Positions 35,901-43,434 are shown, counted from the stretch's first letter. The stretch: 64,000 nucleotides of DNA from Aedes albopictus (GCF_035046485.1 NC_085138.1:338842263-338906262), one strand, 5' to 3'. Translations and numbers: made by a program. The notes: a model not told the origin generated them from the sequence alone.

Positions 35901-37275
35901 CAAACCGCGTGCTTGTACCGACCCATGGAAATCAAACAGACGGCGTACTGCTTCCAGACGTGGCTCTCCCCGAAGGCGAATTTCAATGCTTTTTCCAAGG
36001 AGTCATGCAGCAACCCGACCTGATTCCAGCGCACCGTGGCCAATGTCATTAGATCATAGATTGCCGTTGCGTTGCCCAGCGAATGGATTCTTGCTTCCTT
36101 GAACTCCGGACTCTGTGACAGGACAGCGTCTCTCACGGCCAGCGCTTCCGCAATCAGAAGCAACAGTATCGTCTCCTCGTGCTGGTTCCTCGGAATGAAT
36201 TGCTGCCGGGCCAAGTACTTCTTCGGCTCCCACAAGCTCTTGTTCTTGTTTCCGCCTTTACCGGACCCCAACCCGGTCGGAGGAGTATAGATCGTTCCGG
36301 ACACTCCCCTCAGCAGCACTTCGGCCAACTGCCTGGCCAGCGTCAGTCTCAGCGTCTGGGTTGCCTTCGTCTCCACTGCATTCAGCATAACCCTGTACCG
36401 ATCGATCGCATTCTGCAGCTTTCCCGTCTTGATAAGGACAATTGGCGCCCGCTGCAGCCCCGTCTCCAGCACGGCACCCACCTGACGGACCTCCACCTGA
36501 CTGCCGCCACTGTCCTGCTGTTGTAGCTGTTGTTGTTGTTGCTGCTGCTGTTGTTGCTGTTGCTGACCTTGCAGATATAAAATTCCCAAATCAGCCGCCC
36601 GCTCAAAACACGTGATCATCTCCGCTTCCTGTTCCGCTTGCTTGAATTTGGACGGTGCTTTGGCGCCTTTCTTCTCCAGGCACATGCCCTTGATGGCGTA
36701 GGATTCCGCCAGGATTCGAATGCTTCGTCTGAAATTGGATGCAAAAGATTAAACTTTCGTAGAAACTGTTCACTAAAATCCCACAATACTCACGGCGACA
36801 GATGCTTCTCCGACAGCGTATTCAACTCGGCCAGGACAAAGCTCTGCAGCGACTCGTCGTACTGGCCGCAGGCAAAGAACAGCTTCGCCAGCAACAGATG
36901 CGCATCCAGAGCAATCCCAGCCTTCTTTCCGCTTTCGCCAATCACCGAATTCAGATACCGTTTGGCGTCCGTCAGCCCCAGTCTCGCCTTCAGCACATTG
37001 TCCTCAATCGGCGGATGTTCCTCCAGATAGCTTTCCAGCTTACCTTCCCCCATTAGGAAGTTGGCCAAACTCTCTGAAAGAAGCGAAAACCATCATAAAC
37101 TTTCATCTTGGTAAATATTCCAAATCGACCGTCGTCGTCGTGACTCACCAACTTGCGGGTAGCCCGATTTGAGCTCGTCGGCCAGTTCGATGACCCGGGA
37201 CCATTTGCCTTCGCCGCGGCACTGCTCGATGGTGGTTTCGAGCTTCGTCACCTGGTTCCGATTCCGCCCGGTCAT
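20863..37275 (-). CDS. TTC7: Tetratricopeptide repeat protein 7 (TTC7), six exons
   Basis: TTC7 is the TPR scaffold that, with EFR3 and FAM126/hyccin, recruits PI4-kinase IIIalpha to the plasma membrane for PI4P synthesis (known of the family). Exons, minus strand: 37275-37149, 37073-36794, 36728-35194, 21563-21325, 21254-21058 and 20995-20863. All junctions keep frame and have GT/AG ends. The total is 2511 nt, 836 aa, close to the roughly 840 aa of animal TTC7. The N-terminus (KLETTIEQCRGEGKW...) and C-terminus (TALQLEPSCPVLPFTSIALV) are both typical. TPR-like helix pairs run through exons 3-5. A poly-Q run (about residues 191-207) is unusual. Four introns are 62-75 bp; intron 3 is 13.6 kb and full of transposons. 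No coding defect was seen. Confidence 0.93.
21058..21254 (-). CDS. TTC7: TTC7 exon 5
   Basis: Acceptor CTTTTCAG before 21254; donor TTG|GTAAGT at 21057. Encodes RGLIHIYQQQWADAKQCF then a full TPR (HTDALRALGEAHLTLGEPRL ... ARIDPNCPKIW). Phase 2 is completed by the first base of exon 6. Confidence 0.92.
21325..21563 (-). CDS. TTC7: TTC7 exon 4
   Basis: Acceptor CTTCTAG before 21563; donor ATG|GTACGT at 21324. The junction with exon 3 reads KDSN-SIHAASLAASRIEHAL. Contains 'IWLLLADVYLAIEQPNEAVN', a TPR motif. It is separated from exon 3 by 13.6 kb, and the matching phase and family sequence support joining. Confidence 0.9.
21609..21632. repeat. (GATA)n microsatellite
   Basis: Five to six tandem GATA units at the start of TTC7 intron 3, 50 bp from the exon 4 acceptor. 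Confidence 0.8.
22060..22091. repeat. (ACAATT)n tandem repeat
   Basis: Five or so tandem ACAATT units within TTC7 intron 3. Confidence 0.8.
22298..22507. mobile_element. Hairpin MITE in TTC7 intron 3
   Basis: The left arm (GCGCCACTTGGGCGGTGGCT ...) and right arm ('agccaccgcccaagtggcgc') are inverted over about 65 bp. 'Ggttcaa' segments extend the stem. Length is about 210 bp. It lies in the part of the intron nearest exon 4. Confidence 0.75.
23081..24574. mobile_element. CCCG/CCCT-TIR element, 2-bp TSD (AA)
   Basis: Starts CCCGGATAAAAAATTACC and ends, reverse-complemented, CCCTGATAAAAAGTATC. AA flanks both sides (23079-23080 and 24575-24576). It resembles the element at 18617-20174 in its ends and in 'ttattgtt/aacaataa' words. 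It contains a degenerate SINE 3' half (23574-23665). No coding region. Confidence 0.7.
23574..23665 (+). mobile_element. Degenerate 3' half of the tRNA-derived SINE
   Basis: 'Ggcagaggaagctctcaatg', 'gaagcaggttt'-like and 'gaggatgtta' segments match the 3' part of the SINE copies at 26161-26442 and 59870-60152 with many changes. The tRNA-like head is absent. Confidence 0.65.
24577..25341. other. Intronic sequence without recognised features
   Basis: Part of TTC7 intron 3 between two TIR elements. Short ORFs (about 60-70 codons) resemble no family. The segment 25090-25260 is locally G+C-rich (CGGGCGGCCGCCG) but no gene structure was found. Confidence 0.4.
25342..25681. mobile_element. CACAGACAAACAGACG-TIR element, 2-bp TSD (GT)
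   Basis: The left end CACAGACAAACAGACGTAAC is repeated inverted at 25662-25681. GT flanks both sides (25340-25341 and 25682-25683). The start of another copy with the same end is at 63752. The interior is non-coding. It abuts the 3' tail of the LINE at 25690. Confidence 0.75.
25690..27366 (-). mobile_element. RTE-like LINE, 5'-truncated, split by a SINE
   Basis: The minus-strand ORF 27307-26461 reads ENFRAITILNAAYKVLSQII, then the RT fingers/palm (FIDFKAAYDSI; GLRQGDGLSCLLFN), the catalytic FADDMD at about 26790 and the C-terminal VEEFVYLGSLLTADN. It continues, after the SINE at 26161-26442, as YKTLIRPVVLYGHETW and RIRWAGHVARMPDNNPAKLV. The 3' end near 25690 has a short 'aaataaatgaatgaa' tail. 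Endonuclease and N-terminal RT are missing. The closest known group is the RTE-like endonuclease/RT family often annotated as 'craniofacial development protein 2-like'. The RT frame is open where not interrupted, so the insertion is fairly recent. Confidence 0.85.
26161..26442 (+). mobile_element. tRNA-derived SINE inserted in the LINE
   Basis: Starts near 'ctagggcccatatagcc' with box-A-like TAGCCGAGGCGG (about 26171-26182) and box B GGTTCGATTCC (about 26226-26236). Perfect 13-bp direct repeats ACATGGTACATTT lie at 26148-26160 and 26443-26455. It interrupts the LINE exactly between ...CTM and YKTL, so the LINE was there first. About 96% similar by eye to the copy at 59870-60152. Confidence 0.9.
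27367..28370. other. A+T-rich intronic sequence
   Basis: Part of TTC7 intron 3. No coding region. Around 27930-28170 there are repeated 'gaacttgaaag'/'ctttcaag' and 'agttcc' words in both orientations, which suggest a small inverted-repeat element of unclear limits. Confidence 0.4.
28380..28980. repeat. Degenerate TTCCTCCAGGAATT-type array, block 2
   Basis: Dense imperfect copies of 'attcctccaggaatt', 'gaaattcctc' and 'ggaattc', at roughly one per 12-30 bp, on both strands. No coding potential. Lies in TTC7 intron 3. Confidence 0.7.
29043..29632. mobile_element. CACGGAG/CACGCAG-TIR element
   Basis: Starts CACGGAGACAAATTTCG and ends, reverse-complemented, CACGCAGAAAAAAGC. ATA flanks both sides (29040-29042 and 29633-29635), so a 3-bp duplication is possible. 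The interior is A+T-rich with 'gaaacaaa'/'ttgtttc' words like the elements at 14484-16425 and 43856-45473. Confidence 0.6.
29740..30846. repeat. Degenerate TTCCTCCAGGAATT-type array, block 3
   Basis: Same word family ('gaaattctcc', 'tccaggaattc', 'cctctgg'), with a T20-type run at about 30234-30254. The gag-only LTR element at 30847 was inserted into this block, which continues at 34197. Confidence 0.7.
30847..31058 (-). repeat. 3' LTR of the gag-only element
   Basis: 212 bp, read by eye as identical to the 5' LTR. On the minus strand it starts TGTAATGTC and ends TATAGTTCA. Confidence 0.92.
31201..31629 (-). CDS. ORF2 of the gag-only LTR element, acidic protein with AADS repeat
   Basis: 142 codons, no recognised domain. 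It starts one base after the ORF1 stop with a non-ATG codon (GTG) and is in the +1 frame, so expression needs frameshifting, re-initiation or read-through. The protein begins VPVSTRGKCSTRL. It has two similar segments, YLGFAADSFLFGEDL and FYGYAADSLIFEQFP, separated by a charged stretch, and ends very basic (KRKIKKRRK). It could be the surviving C-terminal tail of a deleted pol polyprotein, or an accessory ORF. Function unknown. Confidence 0.6.
   Translation of the reverse strand: MPVSTRGKCSTRLVFHENTPDASVQAFDSNNNSSPEGQEQAKDAADLEYLGFAADSFLFGEDLAPATSSKGEQALHKRKREEDNGETDSDSDFYGYAADSLIFEQFPAFEDAFRESSSTSVKPVRSTKRKIKKRRKVDYLYY
31631..32986 (-). CDS. ORF1: Gag-protease of the LTR element
   Basis: 451 codons from ATG 32986. 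The N-terminal half is a capsid-like helical Gag (FSQYLEQLEWQFLHNNYNAD ... TDALKKRFDKKDSDVIHTYK). An Arg/Ser-rich stretch follows, then a CX2CX4HX4C zinc knuckle (CSYCNKKGHTKNFC, about residue 232). A retroviral-type aspartic protease follows from about residue 315: MEVDCGSAESVI at the active site and LMGRTWLDHF at its end. The active site reads D-C-G-S instead of the usual D-S/T-G, a notable departure. The ORF stops where RT should begin. It is intact, with no frameshift. Confidence 0.85.
   Translation of the reverse strand: MKMAMATTTETFVPSTIPFSQYLEQLEWQFLHNNYNADRYKTSFLAVCGTEVFTQLKLLFHRSDFKDLSYKQLTDALKKRFDKKDSDVIHTYKFWTRRQAQSEKSEDFVLSVKQLAERCDFGAFKERAIRDALVIGVYDRQLQRKLFDEEELTSERAEKLIVNQELFSVRTRIIDRDDERKNSVIARLGRREVRSPVRTSFRNRSRSRNWDHNRSFSPRSKSRDRSSSKVFVCSYCNKKGHTKNFCYRLKRKSIRKNYHDVKFIDSQKPAIVAHTSGLFKRLKDEMSADSEDEESSCMMISSKHRVNEPCYADVVVEKHRISMEVDCGSAESVISEDFYQRHFRRCPIESCRKRLFVIDGNKLDVLGKIKVVAELNGMTMELFLVVLRCGKDFIPLMGRTWLDHFYNGWRSTFTGSSVHRQHVNALSEEATMEEIKHIAWWSCPFGAQASS
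32987..33984 (-). other. Untranslated leader of the gag-only LTR element
   Basis: About 1 kb between the 5' LTR and the Gag ATG. It contains CAA/CAG-rich repeats (33195-33305) and several short upstream ORFs. No primer-binding site could be matched with confidence next to the LTR (minus strand after the LTR: GTGACGTACGAGG). Confidence 0.6.
33985..34196 (-). repeat. 5' LTR of the gag-only element
   Basis: 212 bp. It would contain the promoter of the element, although no clear TATA box was recognised. Confidence 0.92.
34197..35080. repeat. Degenerate TTCCTCCAGGAATT-type array, block 4
   Basis: Continuation of block 3 after the LTR element, reaching to within about 110 bp of TTC7 exon 3. Dense 'gaaattcct', 'ccaggaattc' and 'ttctcca' words; no coding potential. 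Confidence 0.7.
35194..36728 (-). CDS. TTC7: TTC7 exon 3, main TPR exon with poly-Q run
   Basis: Acceptor CAATTTCAG just before 36728; donor CGA|GTAAGT at 35193. Encodes residues about 136-647, beginning PRSIRILAESYAIKG. It includes repeated helix-turn-helix TPR units, for example 'HVWKQYAVCLISMGRYKHAV' and 'HDHLAEYYLACQHAFNYNI'. A mixed CAA/CAG tract at 36515-36565 encodes 13 Q, L, then QQQ in what should be a loop. A Ser/Asp-rich tail (KHSDTRSVLQMQTSQMSDKD) precedes the long intron. Confidence 0.93.
36515..36565 (-). repeat. TTC7: CAA/CAG tract encoding poly-Q in TTC7
   Basis: Thirteen mixed CAG/CAA codons, one CTA (Leu), then three more Gln codons. It is in frame, at about residues 191-207. 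The mixed codons suggest a stable tract, not a freshly slipped one. Confidence 0.9.
36794..37073 (-). CDS. TTC7: TTC7 exon 2
   Basis: Acceptor TTTCAG at 37079-37074; donor GTGAGT at 36793-36788. Encodes ESLANFLMGEGKLESYL ... LSEKHLS, the helical N-terminal part. 'LLLAKLFFACGQYDESLQSF' is a TPR-like helix pair. Confidence 0.92.
37149..37275 (-). CDS. TTC7: TTC7 exon 1 (start codon)
   Basis: Encodes MTGRNRNQVTKLETTIEQ... through SGYPQV (42 codons plus 1 nt). The donor is TTG|GTGAGT at 37148-37143. The ATG at 37275 is the first in frame. An initiator-like TCAGTG lies about 150 bp upstream. The spliced junction reads YPQV-ESLANFLMG. Confidence 0.92.
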
Positions 37276-37419
37276 GATTTGCTCTTAATGCTGATTAAAT
37301 TTTCGTGGAATATTGATTTTCGTTTTAGGTACGAGGTGTTTACGACTGAAAATTTTGATGGGATTACAAAACACTCTTTGGTGTTTTACTTTTAGCGATT
37401 TTTATCGACCTTTTGTTTT

Positions 37420-37434
37420 GTTTCACTGATTCGC
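37420..37434 (-). promoter_or_regulatory. Possible TTC7 initiator (TCAGTG)
   Basis: The minus strand reads AATCAGTGAAAC, an arthropod-type initiator, about 150 bp upstream of the TTC7 ATG. It would give a 5' UTR of ordinary length. No TATA or downstream element is obvious, so this is a guess from one short motif. Confidence 0.3.
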
Positions 37435-37552
37435 TGGGTTGACATGTAAGGGGATTGGCCATGACTGGGCCAATGAACTTGTCCACGATGACGTCACACG
37501 CCAACTGACAGCATGCTGTGAAACGGTAACTGCGGGTCGTGTTTTACTAAAC

Positions 37553-38140
37553 CCAACTAACAATTGCAAGTCACAAACAAGCAAGCTTGGGGAAGATTCT
37601 AGGGAAGATTCAAATATTACATCCATCATTTTTCATGATTTCTAGACCCCCCCTCCCCCCTCTGTCACGCTATTTTCCTCAACCTTATACACGTACTGTC
37701 ACACTTTCGTAGACCCCCCCCCCCTGAATTGTTGCTTAATAATGGTAATGATAGCTGAACTAAAATTATGCTCTACACATTACTGTTTAAATGATTTTTC
37801 AATTGAGAAAATATTCAATGTTCGACTTTTCTCATCGGTATCAACAATGATAAATTAAAACACTTTTCAAAAGTTTAACAACAAATTTATTCGACAAGCA
37901 TTGATTCCTTAACAAAAGAGTTTAACAAAACATTTGTCTGCATCTTATTAAGCTGATGTATCGATAAGCATATGCTCCTGAACAATGTGCTTTTCACTTG
38001 TCAAATAAACGCCTTCAGCCCGTCATAGTTTGACTCGGAACTTTGTTCGGATTAAGGGATAAATCATGGACAAAACTGTTTAGACAACCAAGTTATTCAA
38101 AAACCAAAATATTAAACGAATCACATAAAATAAAACAGAA
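37553..38140 (+). mobile_element. Degenerate CCCAACTAACAATT element with a nested MITE fragment
   Basis: CCCAACTAACAATTGC at 37553 matches the end at 11476 and (inverted) 42430. Sequence from about 37730 to 38060 ('atgatagctgaactaaaatt', 'ctacacattactg') is the reverse complement of about 12040-12330. From 37604 to 37730 it is interrupted by a sequence matching the left part of the element at 51897-52056 ('ggaagattcaaatattac', CCCCCCCTCCCCCCTCTGTC). It lies just upstream of TTC7. Confidence 0.55.
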
Positions 38141-38499
38141 TAGAATTATGTAGTCAGAGCCGTAGCGTGGGGTTGGTCAGGTTGGCCCCCGCCAAGGGCG
38201 CCAGCATCTAAGGGGCGCCGAAAAGGTCTAAGGCTAGAAGGAATATTATGATGCTATTGTTTTCTTGTACCAAGACTTCAAAATATCTAAGATTGAACGA
38301 GAGTTTTTTACATCACGTTATTCTCAAAAATTCGTTCTCTAGATTATTTATCATGATGTTACCTGGGAATTTAGCTTGTTTTTTTTTAATTTGGGAAGTT
38401 TAGTTGTTTTTTAACGAGTAAAGCAAAATCAATAAGTTTTCAAAATTCTAGTGAAAATTTTTCTCTGAAAATTACTGGAAACTTATTTATTGACATATT

Positions 38500-39740
38500 T
38501 TAGAGTGTTTATAACAAGTATTTTAAATGAAAAATATTCAGACGATGCTGTTCATTCCCTTCAAACAAATGAAATATTTCGGAAATTTCTTCATAAGTTT
38601 CACCAGGTATTTCTTCGGATTTTTTGCTGGGCTTCTTTAAGAAAAACTTTCAAAAATTATTTCAGAAATTCCTCAAGGGATTTCTTTTAAAAAAATTCAA
38701 TGAATTTCTCCAGAAATTCTCTTAAAATCATACATATATTAGAAATTATTAAAAACAAAAACAAATGAATAATTCTTCTGGAGATTCTTACTAAAAATTC
38801 TCGAAGTATCCCTTTAGAAATGCCTTCAGGGAGGTTTTCAAGAAGTTATCTAGGAATTTATTCAGAAATTAGTCAAAGGATTCCTCTCGACATTTCTACA
38901 TGGATATTTAACAATTTCCTTCAATGGATTCCTGCAAAAACTGTCTATAAGGATTACTAAATAACCCTTCAATAGATTTCTTCAGTAATTCCTCCATGGA
39001 TTCCTATGAAAAATCCTGTAGAGATTCCATTAGAAATCATTCCAGGGATTCCTTCAGAAGTCCCTCTGAGAATGAATTCTTTCAGAAATTCTTCTAGGGA
39101 TTTTTGAAATAAAATTTTATATTAAACTGTACCGTGCTCACTAGGGATTGATCCATAAAATTCTGCTAGAATTTCACTAGAAAACTTTTCATGAATGTCT
39201 TCATAAATTCCTCCATAAAATTATAAATTTTGAATTAATTCAGAAAGTTCTACAGGTTTTCCGTTAGAAAATCTGCCATTGACTTCATCCAAGAAACATT
39301 CCTTAAGAAACTTTTTTCAGAGATTCCTTCAAAAATTCTGCCAAGTTTTTGTTTTAACTCTTCTAATGGTCCTCTACAAACTATTACGGGCATTTCATCA
39401 GGCATTTCTTAACGAATTGCTCCATTAATTTCTACTAAAAGTACTTCATGAATTCCATTTAGAATGCTTACTTAAATTTCTTGAAGATTTTAATCATTTA
39501 TTCCTCCGGACAAATGCAGGAATTCCTTCACAATCTCTTTCCTAATTTCATTCAATGAATCCAGCAAAAATTCTTCCAGAGATTTCAACAAAAACTCATA
39601 TAGAGATTCCTTCAGGAATTTCTCCTGGTATTACTTCATTTCCATTTTTGTCCAATGATTTCTGAAAATTTTCTAAGAAATATTTTGATTGAACTTCAGA
39701 AGAAACTTTTGGTGAAGTTATTAGAAAATTCTGGTAAAAC
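38500..39740. repeat. Degenerate TTCCTCCAGGAATT-type array, block 5
   Basis: Imperfect 'attccttca(g)ggaa', 'gatttcttc' and 'gaaattcctcc' words throughout. This block lies inside the hAT-like terminal repeats at 38155 and 41209, so at least one block of the array family sits in a mobile element. Confidence 0.65.
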
Positions 39741-39818
39741 CAGTTGAGGCTATAGCCATGAAATAGTAAAAACGTTTGAGGAAAAAAACGTTTTGAAATG
39801 CAAAATGTGTTCGTACTT

Positions 39819-41065
39819 CCCGCATAGAAAAATACTATTCATGGCATCGTTCATATTATACGATTTCCATTGGTGCAATAATAACTATACAAGGAGTAAT
39901 CGTTTTATGATAATATGATACGGGTTGAAAAATTTCAACAATTCAGAATCGTTCAAGTATCATTGAACATATAATAATGATACGTTTAATAATATTTGAA
40001 TAATATTTAATAATAGGATTTACCAAAATTGCAGCGACAAAAATAATGTTTTTAACTTTTTTTTTCACTATATTTAGTATTTAACGGTTAAAATAAGTGG
40101 CCATCACGTTAGTCTGCATTGTTGTCTGATTTTCAATGCCGTTGTTTGGCATTTTTGGCACAAAAAATGGGTTTACCACTTTGCATCTACCACCACCGAC
40201 CACGAGCGGAACCTCAAAACAAAAGCCCCTGCGGTTGCATGATCCAGTTACTTTCGAATTAAATGCCACTTGCAAAGTATTTTGAAGTTTTGGGCGAGAC
40301 ATAGGAGAACGAAATCCGGCATTTATAAGCACAAAAAACTCAACTGTATAGTGTAGACCTTCTTCCGGCTCTTGTTACGACGGTTGGTGACTGCTGCACT
40401 GCTGCCTTAACGTTTCCAGCGAGCAGTTGCATCCAGCTAATCACTGCAGGTCACTTGAAAACTTACCTTCCGATGTGGTCAATACCAGTGGTCAAGGAAG
40501 ATGTTCCTCGAATTCGACAGGGTTTCCACTTTTAGAACCATTACCACTTTTAATCACTCGCGACCGACGATTCAATTTGGTCCAGTACGGAGACACCGCG
40601 CGAGAAGGAGCAAGCGTATCAATAACACGGTTCGATTCCCGATCCTGCCTCAGATCCGGCAAACTGTTAAAAAAATCACCACAATGTAAACAACGATTCA
40701 TATAATGATACAAAAACTTGACAGTGCCCAGCGAATGCTCGCAGGGGTGTATTTTTTCGAGTCGATGAAAAAACATTTCATGAAATATTTCCGTCTTGTT
40801 TTAATTATTCACTGTATCATAAAAAATACGATAAAGCGATTATAATATGAATAATATGGCTAAAATTTTGTTCGAGAAAATTGGCATTTTTGAATGGTAA
40901 CGATACTTAACAACCCATTCGGTCTATCATTAAAACTCCATAAATGATAACAGGTAGCATCGATATGATTGATTGTATCATCGATTTATAATCCAGTTTA
41001 TGATAACACGAATGATATGAAAATGATATCTCGTATGGCTTATGTATGATACCGTTTTATTCGGG
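39819..41065 (+). mobile_element. CCCG-TIR element, copy B (1,247 bp), 2-bp TSD
   Basis: CCCGCATAGAAAAATAC at the left and TTTTATTCGGG at the right. TT flanks both sides (39817-39818 and 41066-41067). Same length as copy A and nearly identical, in the opposite orientation. The tRNA-like module lies at about 40565-40650, with box-A-like TGGTCCAGTACGGA (40578) and box B GGTTCGATTCC (40629). Internal 'cgatacttaacaaccc' at about 40900. Confidence 0.85.
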
Positions 41066-41452
41066 TTATACTCTTTGAAAACTTCGAAAACGTACTCATA
41101 ACTTTGAATAAACAAATTTAGCAAAATAATAATGTCTAATTGCCGTGGGGCGCCAATCTGGATGCTTGCCAAGGGCGCCGTGGGACCACGCTACGGCGCT
41201 ACGGCTCTGTATGTAGTTTAACATTGAGTGCCAAGAGACGTAATCAACGTAAAAATGAGGCATTTATTTATTATTATTAGTCTGTAACAAGATATCTTGT
41301 ACCTTAATTATTATATTTTTTATCTTCCGCAGCAGTTCGATTGTACGAGACGCTTGGATCAATGCATTTGACATTTCATTGCTGTCGTATTCGATACAAG
41401 TTTTCTCACTGTGCGATAAAAATACTGACAGCGAAACCAGAATGGAAAACAC

Positions 41453-41865
41453 CTGAGACGAGACTCGCGAAGAGGAAAAAAAGCAACGTCAAGTGTAGCT
41501 CAACTGAGCTGTCAGTTGTAGCCCGTTTGATTACGTTACCTAAAATGAGGAAAGTATTGCTATACGAGATAAATTCTGAAGCCAAAATTCACTCCGAGCA
41601 GCATTTTTATCTCCTGCAGTGTCAAAAATAAATTGAAAACAAAATATTCCAATGATTACTTTGCTTGGCGATTGTTGGCGATGCAAAATTTCACCTCAAC
41701 ATGATTTTGTGCGTGAATGGAATTCAGTCACACTGCATGTGAGGTGATGCGGTCACGTACGTGTTTGAACCACCAGCCCAAAACATGATGTCAACACAAA
41801 TAGGAAGAAGAAAAAAAATAACAAACTGGAGAAAAAGAAGACCGTCTTCGCGAGTCTCGTCTCAG
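41453..41865. mobile_element. MITE with CTGAGACGAGACTCGC ends, 8-bp TSD
   Basis: The left end CTGAGACGAGACTCGCGAAG is repeated inverted at 41846-41865. A perfect 8-bp duplication GAAAACAC flanks it (41445-41452 and 41866-41873). That points to hAT or P-type transposition. 413 bp, no transposase. A 96-codon ORF crossing the left end is chance. Confidence 0.8.
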
Positions 41866-41873
41866 GAAAACAC

Positions 41874-42430
41874 GTGTTTTGGGCTGAACAGCTGTTGAGT
41901 ATAAGGCGTTGTTCAATTGATTACCACGTGTTGTGCTAATTCACCACTGCTGAACACAAGTTCAGGAGTGATCATTATTGAGTCATGGGAAGATTATGTT
42001 TTGCTTGGGGTGCTGCATCTCACCATCTCTACGATGGCGCAGATAGGAAGGCATGCGGCTGGTAATCTACAGGTCTCGAGTTCTAATCCGGATTTAGGTA
42101 ATTTTATATGTAATTCTTATTTCATAATAGGTGTTCTCAACATGAGAGCAAATAATTACTCTCGTGAGAGTTCAACATTTTTGCATTTTATTTATTTTCA
42201 GTCATTTTTGCCAAAGCTTAATAACAACTTTCTTGTCATTTGTAAAACGCTTTGAACAACAAAAAATTAAGTTGGTGCACAACATGATGCTTTATAACTT
42301 CTCCAAATTTGTGTGAACAAAACCCGAACATAGGTTGTAGGTGAAAATAATTCAAATGTTATTCAACATTATGCTGAATTAATTCGTCATAATGGTGCCT
42401 GTTAAATGAGTGATTGTTAGTTGGGAAATC
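41874..42430 (+). mobile_element. CCCAACTAACAATT element with tRNA-like module, second copy
   Basis: Inverted relative to 11476-12430: it ends GATTGTTAGTTGGG at 42430. It contains the tRNA-like stretch (box-A-like TGGCGCAGATAGG at about 42034; box-B-like GAGTTCTAATCC at about 42078) and the shared 'aaatttgtgtgaacaaaacc' segment. The left part is truncated or continues beyond the MITE at 41453. Confidence 0.6.
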
Positions 42431-43434
42431 ACTGCTCACATCTTGCATCCGGCGAGATCCGGTGAACATTCAATGAACTTTCAGTCGCTGGATGTTCATG
42501 AATATGTCATTTTTTGTAAACAGTGCCCGCAGTTGCAGAAGAAAAGAAGAAGCAATCCAGTGGAAAAAGAAGACCGTAGATAAGTCCATGGATTTCTGCA
42601 CGAATTTGTGCTGGCCTGCTTAAGGGTACGGCCAGAGTGGACGCATCATGCGACGCGACGCGGTTTTCCCATACGATTTGACAGCTCCTTGTACCTTATC
42701 GAGAAAAACATGTTAAATTTAAATTTATACGTTCAATAGTCCGTCCAAAGTCTAACGCTAACACTGTACATCAAACCGTTTTTAATTAGATTTTGTTTTA
42801 GATTTTATAGAGGCATTTTAAAATCTTCCCCTCTCGCTTCCCCTGTGTTATAGGGATAGGATTTTTTCAAAACACCATCGTTCTTCTTCTTCTTCTTCAT
42901 GCAACATCAAATCACCAATAGAATTCTGCAAGGTGACGTCACGAATGAACGTTCGGTTCATTCTCGTTCGTCCCTTCCTTTTCCCTCTCACGCGAATTTT
43001 GACAATTTACGGTGGTTTGTTTTGATTCCCATTCGTTGCCGTTCTTTTCTCTCTCGGAGAGAAAATTGAGGTTAAATTTCGATGCAGCTTTGTTGGTGTA
43101 ATGAAGAATTGGGTTGTTTAGTGAAAAAAAAAAATATTGCTATTTTCTATATCATAATCGAAAGCGCTCATTTTTCTGAGTATAACGCTTGGGGCAAGAC
43201 ATTGTGCTAGAGAGTACATTTCCCTTCACAGAGTTGTTTACAATTTCTCCAGATTGCTCCCGTTTTTGCTTGGGTGTTGCCTGATTCATCGCAAAATCAA
43301 AACAAGATTGCCCGGTATCCCGCTTTTCTTGCAGTTTTAGGGGTGTTCTTCGACAAATTTCGTCGATCATTGGTAAAAAGAGTTACTCAGAATTTCTCAG
43401 AGTTACACTCGTTTGCACAGTGTCTTGCCCCTAG
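42431..43434. other. Intergenic sequence without recognised genes
   Basis: Short ORFs only. A 'gcatcatgcgacgcgacgcg' segment near 42645 and a TTC repeat at about 42883-42900 are the only features of note. Possibly further degraded transposon sequence. Confidence 0.4.

Larger units (their letters stand above)
38155..41209. mobile_element. hAT-like element with 8-bp TSD, hosting copy B
   Basis: Starts CAGAGCCGTAGCGTGGGG and ends, reverse-complemented, CAGAGCCGTAGCGCCG. Both ends then contain 'aagggcgcc'. A perfect 8-bp duplication TATGTAGT flanks it (38147-38154 and 41210-41217). CAG ends plus an 8-bp duplication are the hAT signature. No transposase. The interior holds array block 5 (38500-39740) and the 1,247-bp copy B. 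Confidence 0.8.

Noticed and set aside
35168..36526. Several plus-strand ORFs over TTC7 exon 3
   Set aside because: Antisense shadows of a well-supported coding exon.
42645..42670. 'gcatcatgcgacgcgacgcg' as a possible regulatory palindrome
   Set aside because: No inverted partner or neighbouring gene was found to give it meaning; probably the end of an unidentified repeat.
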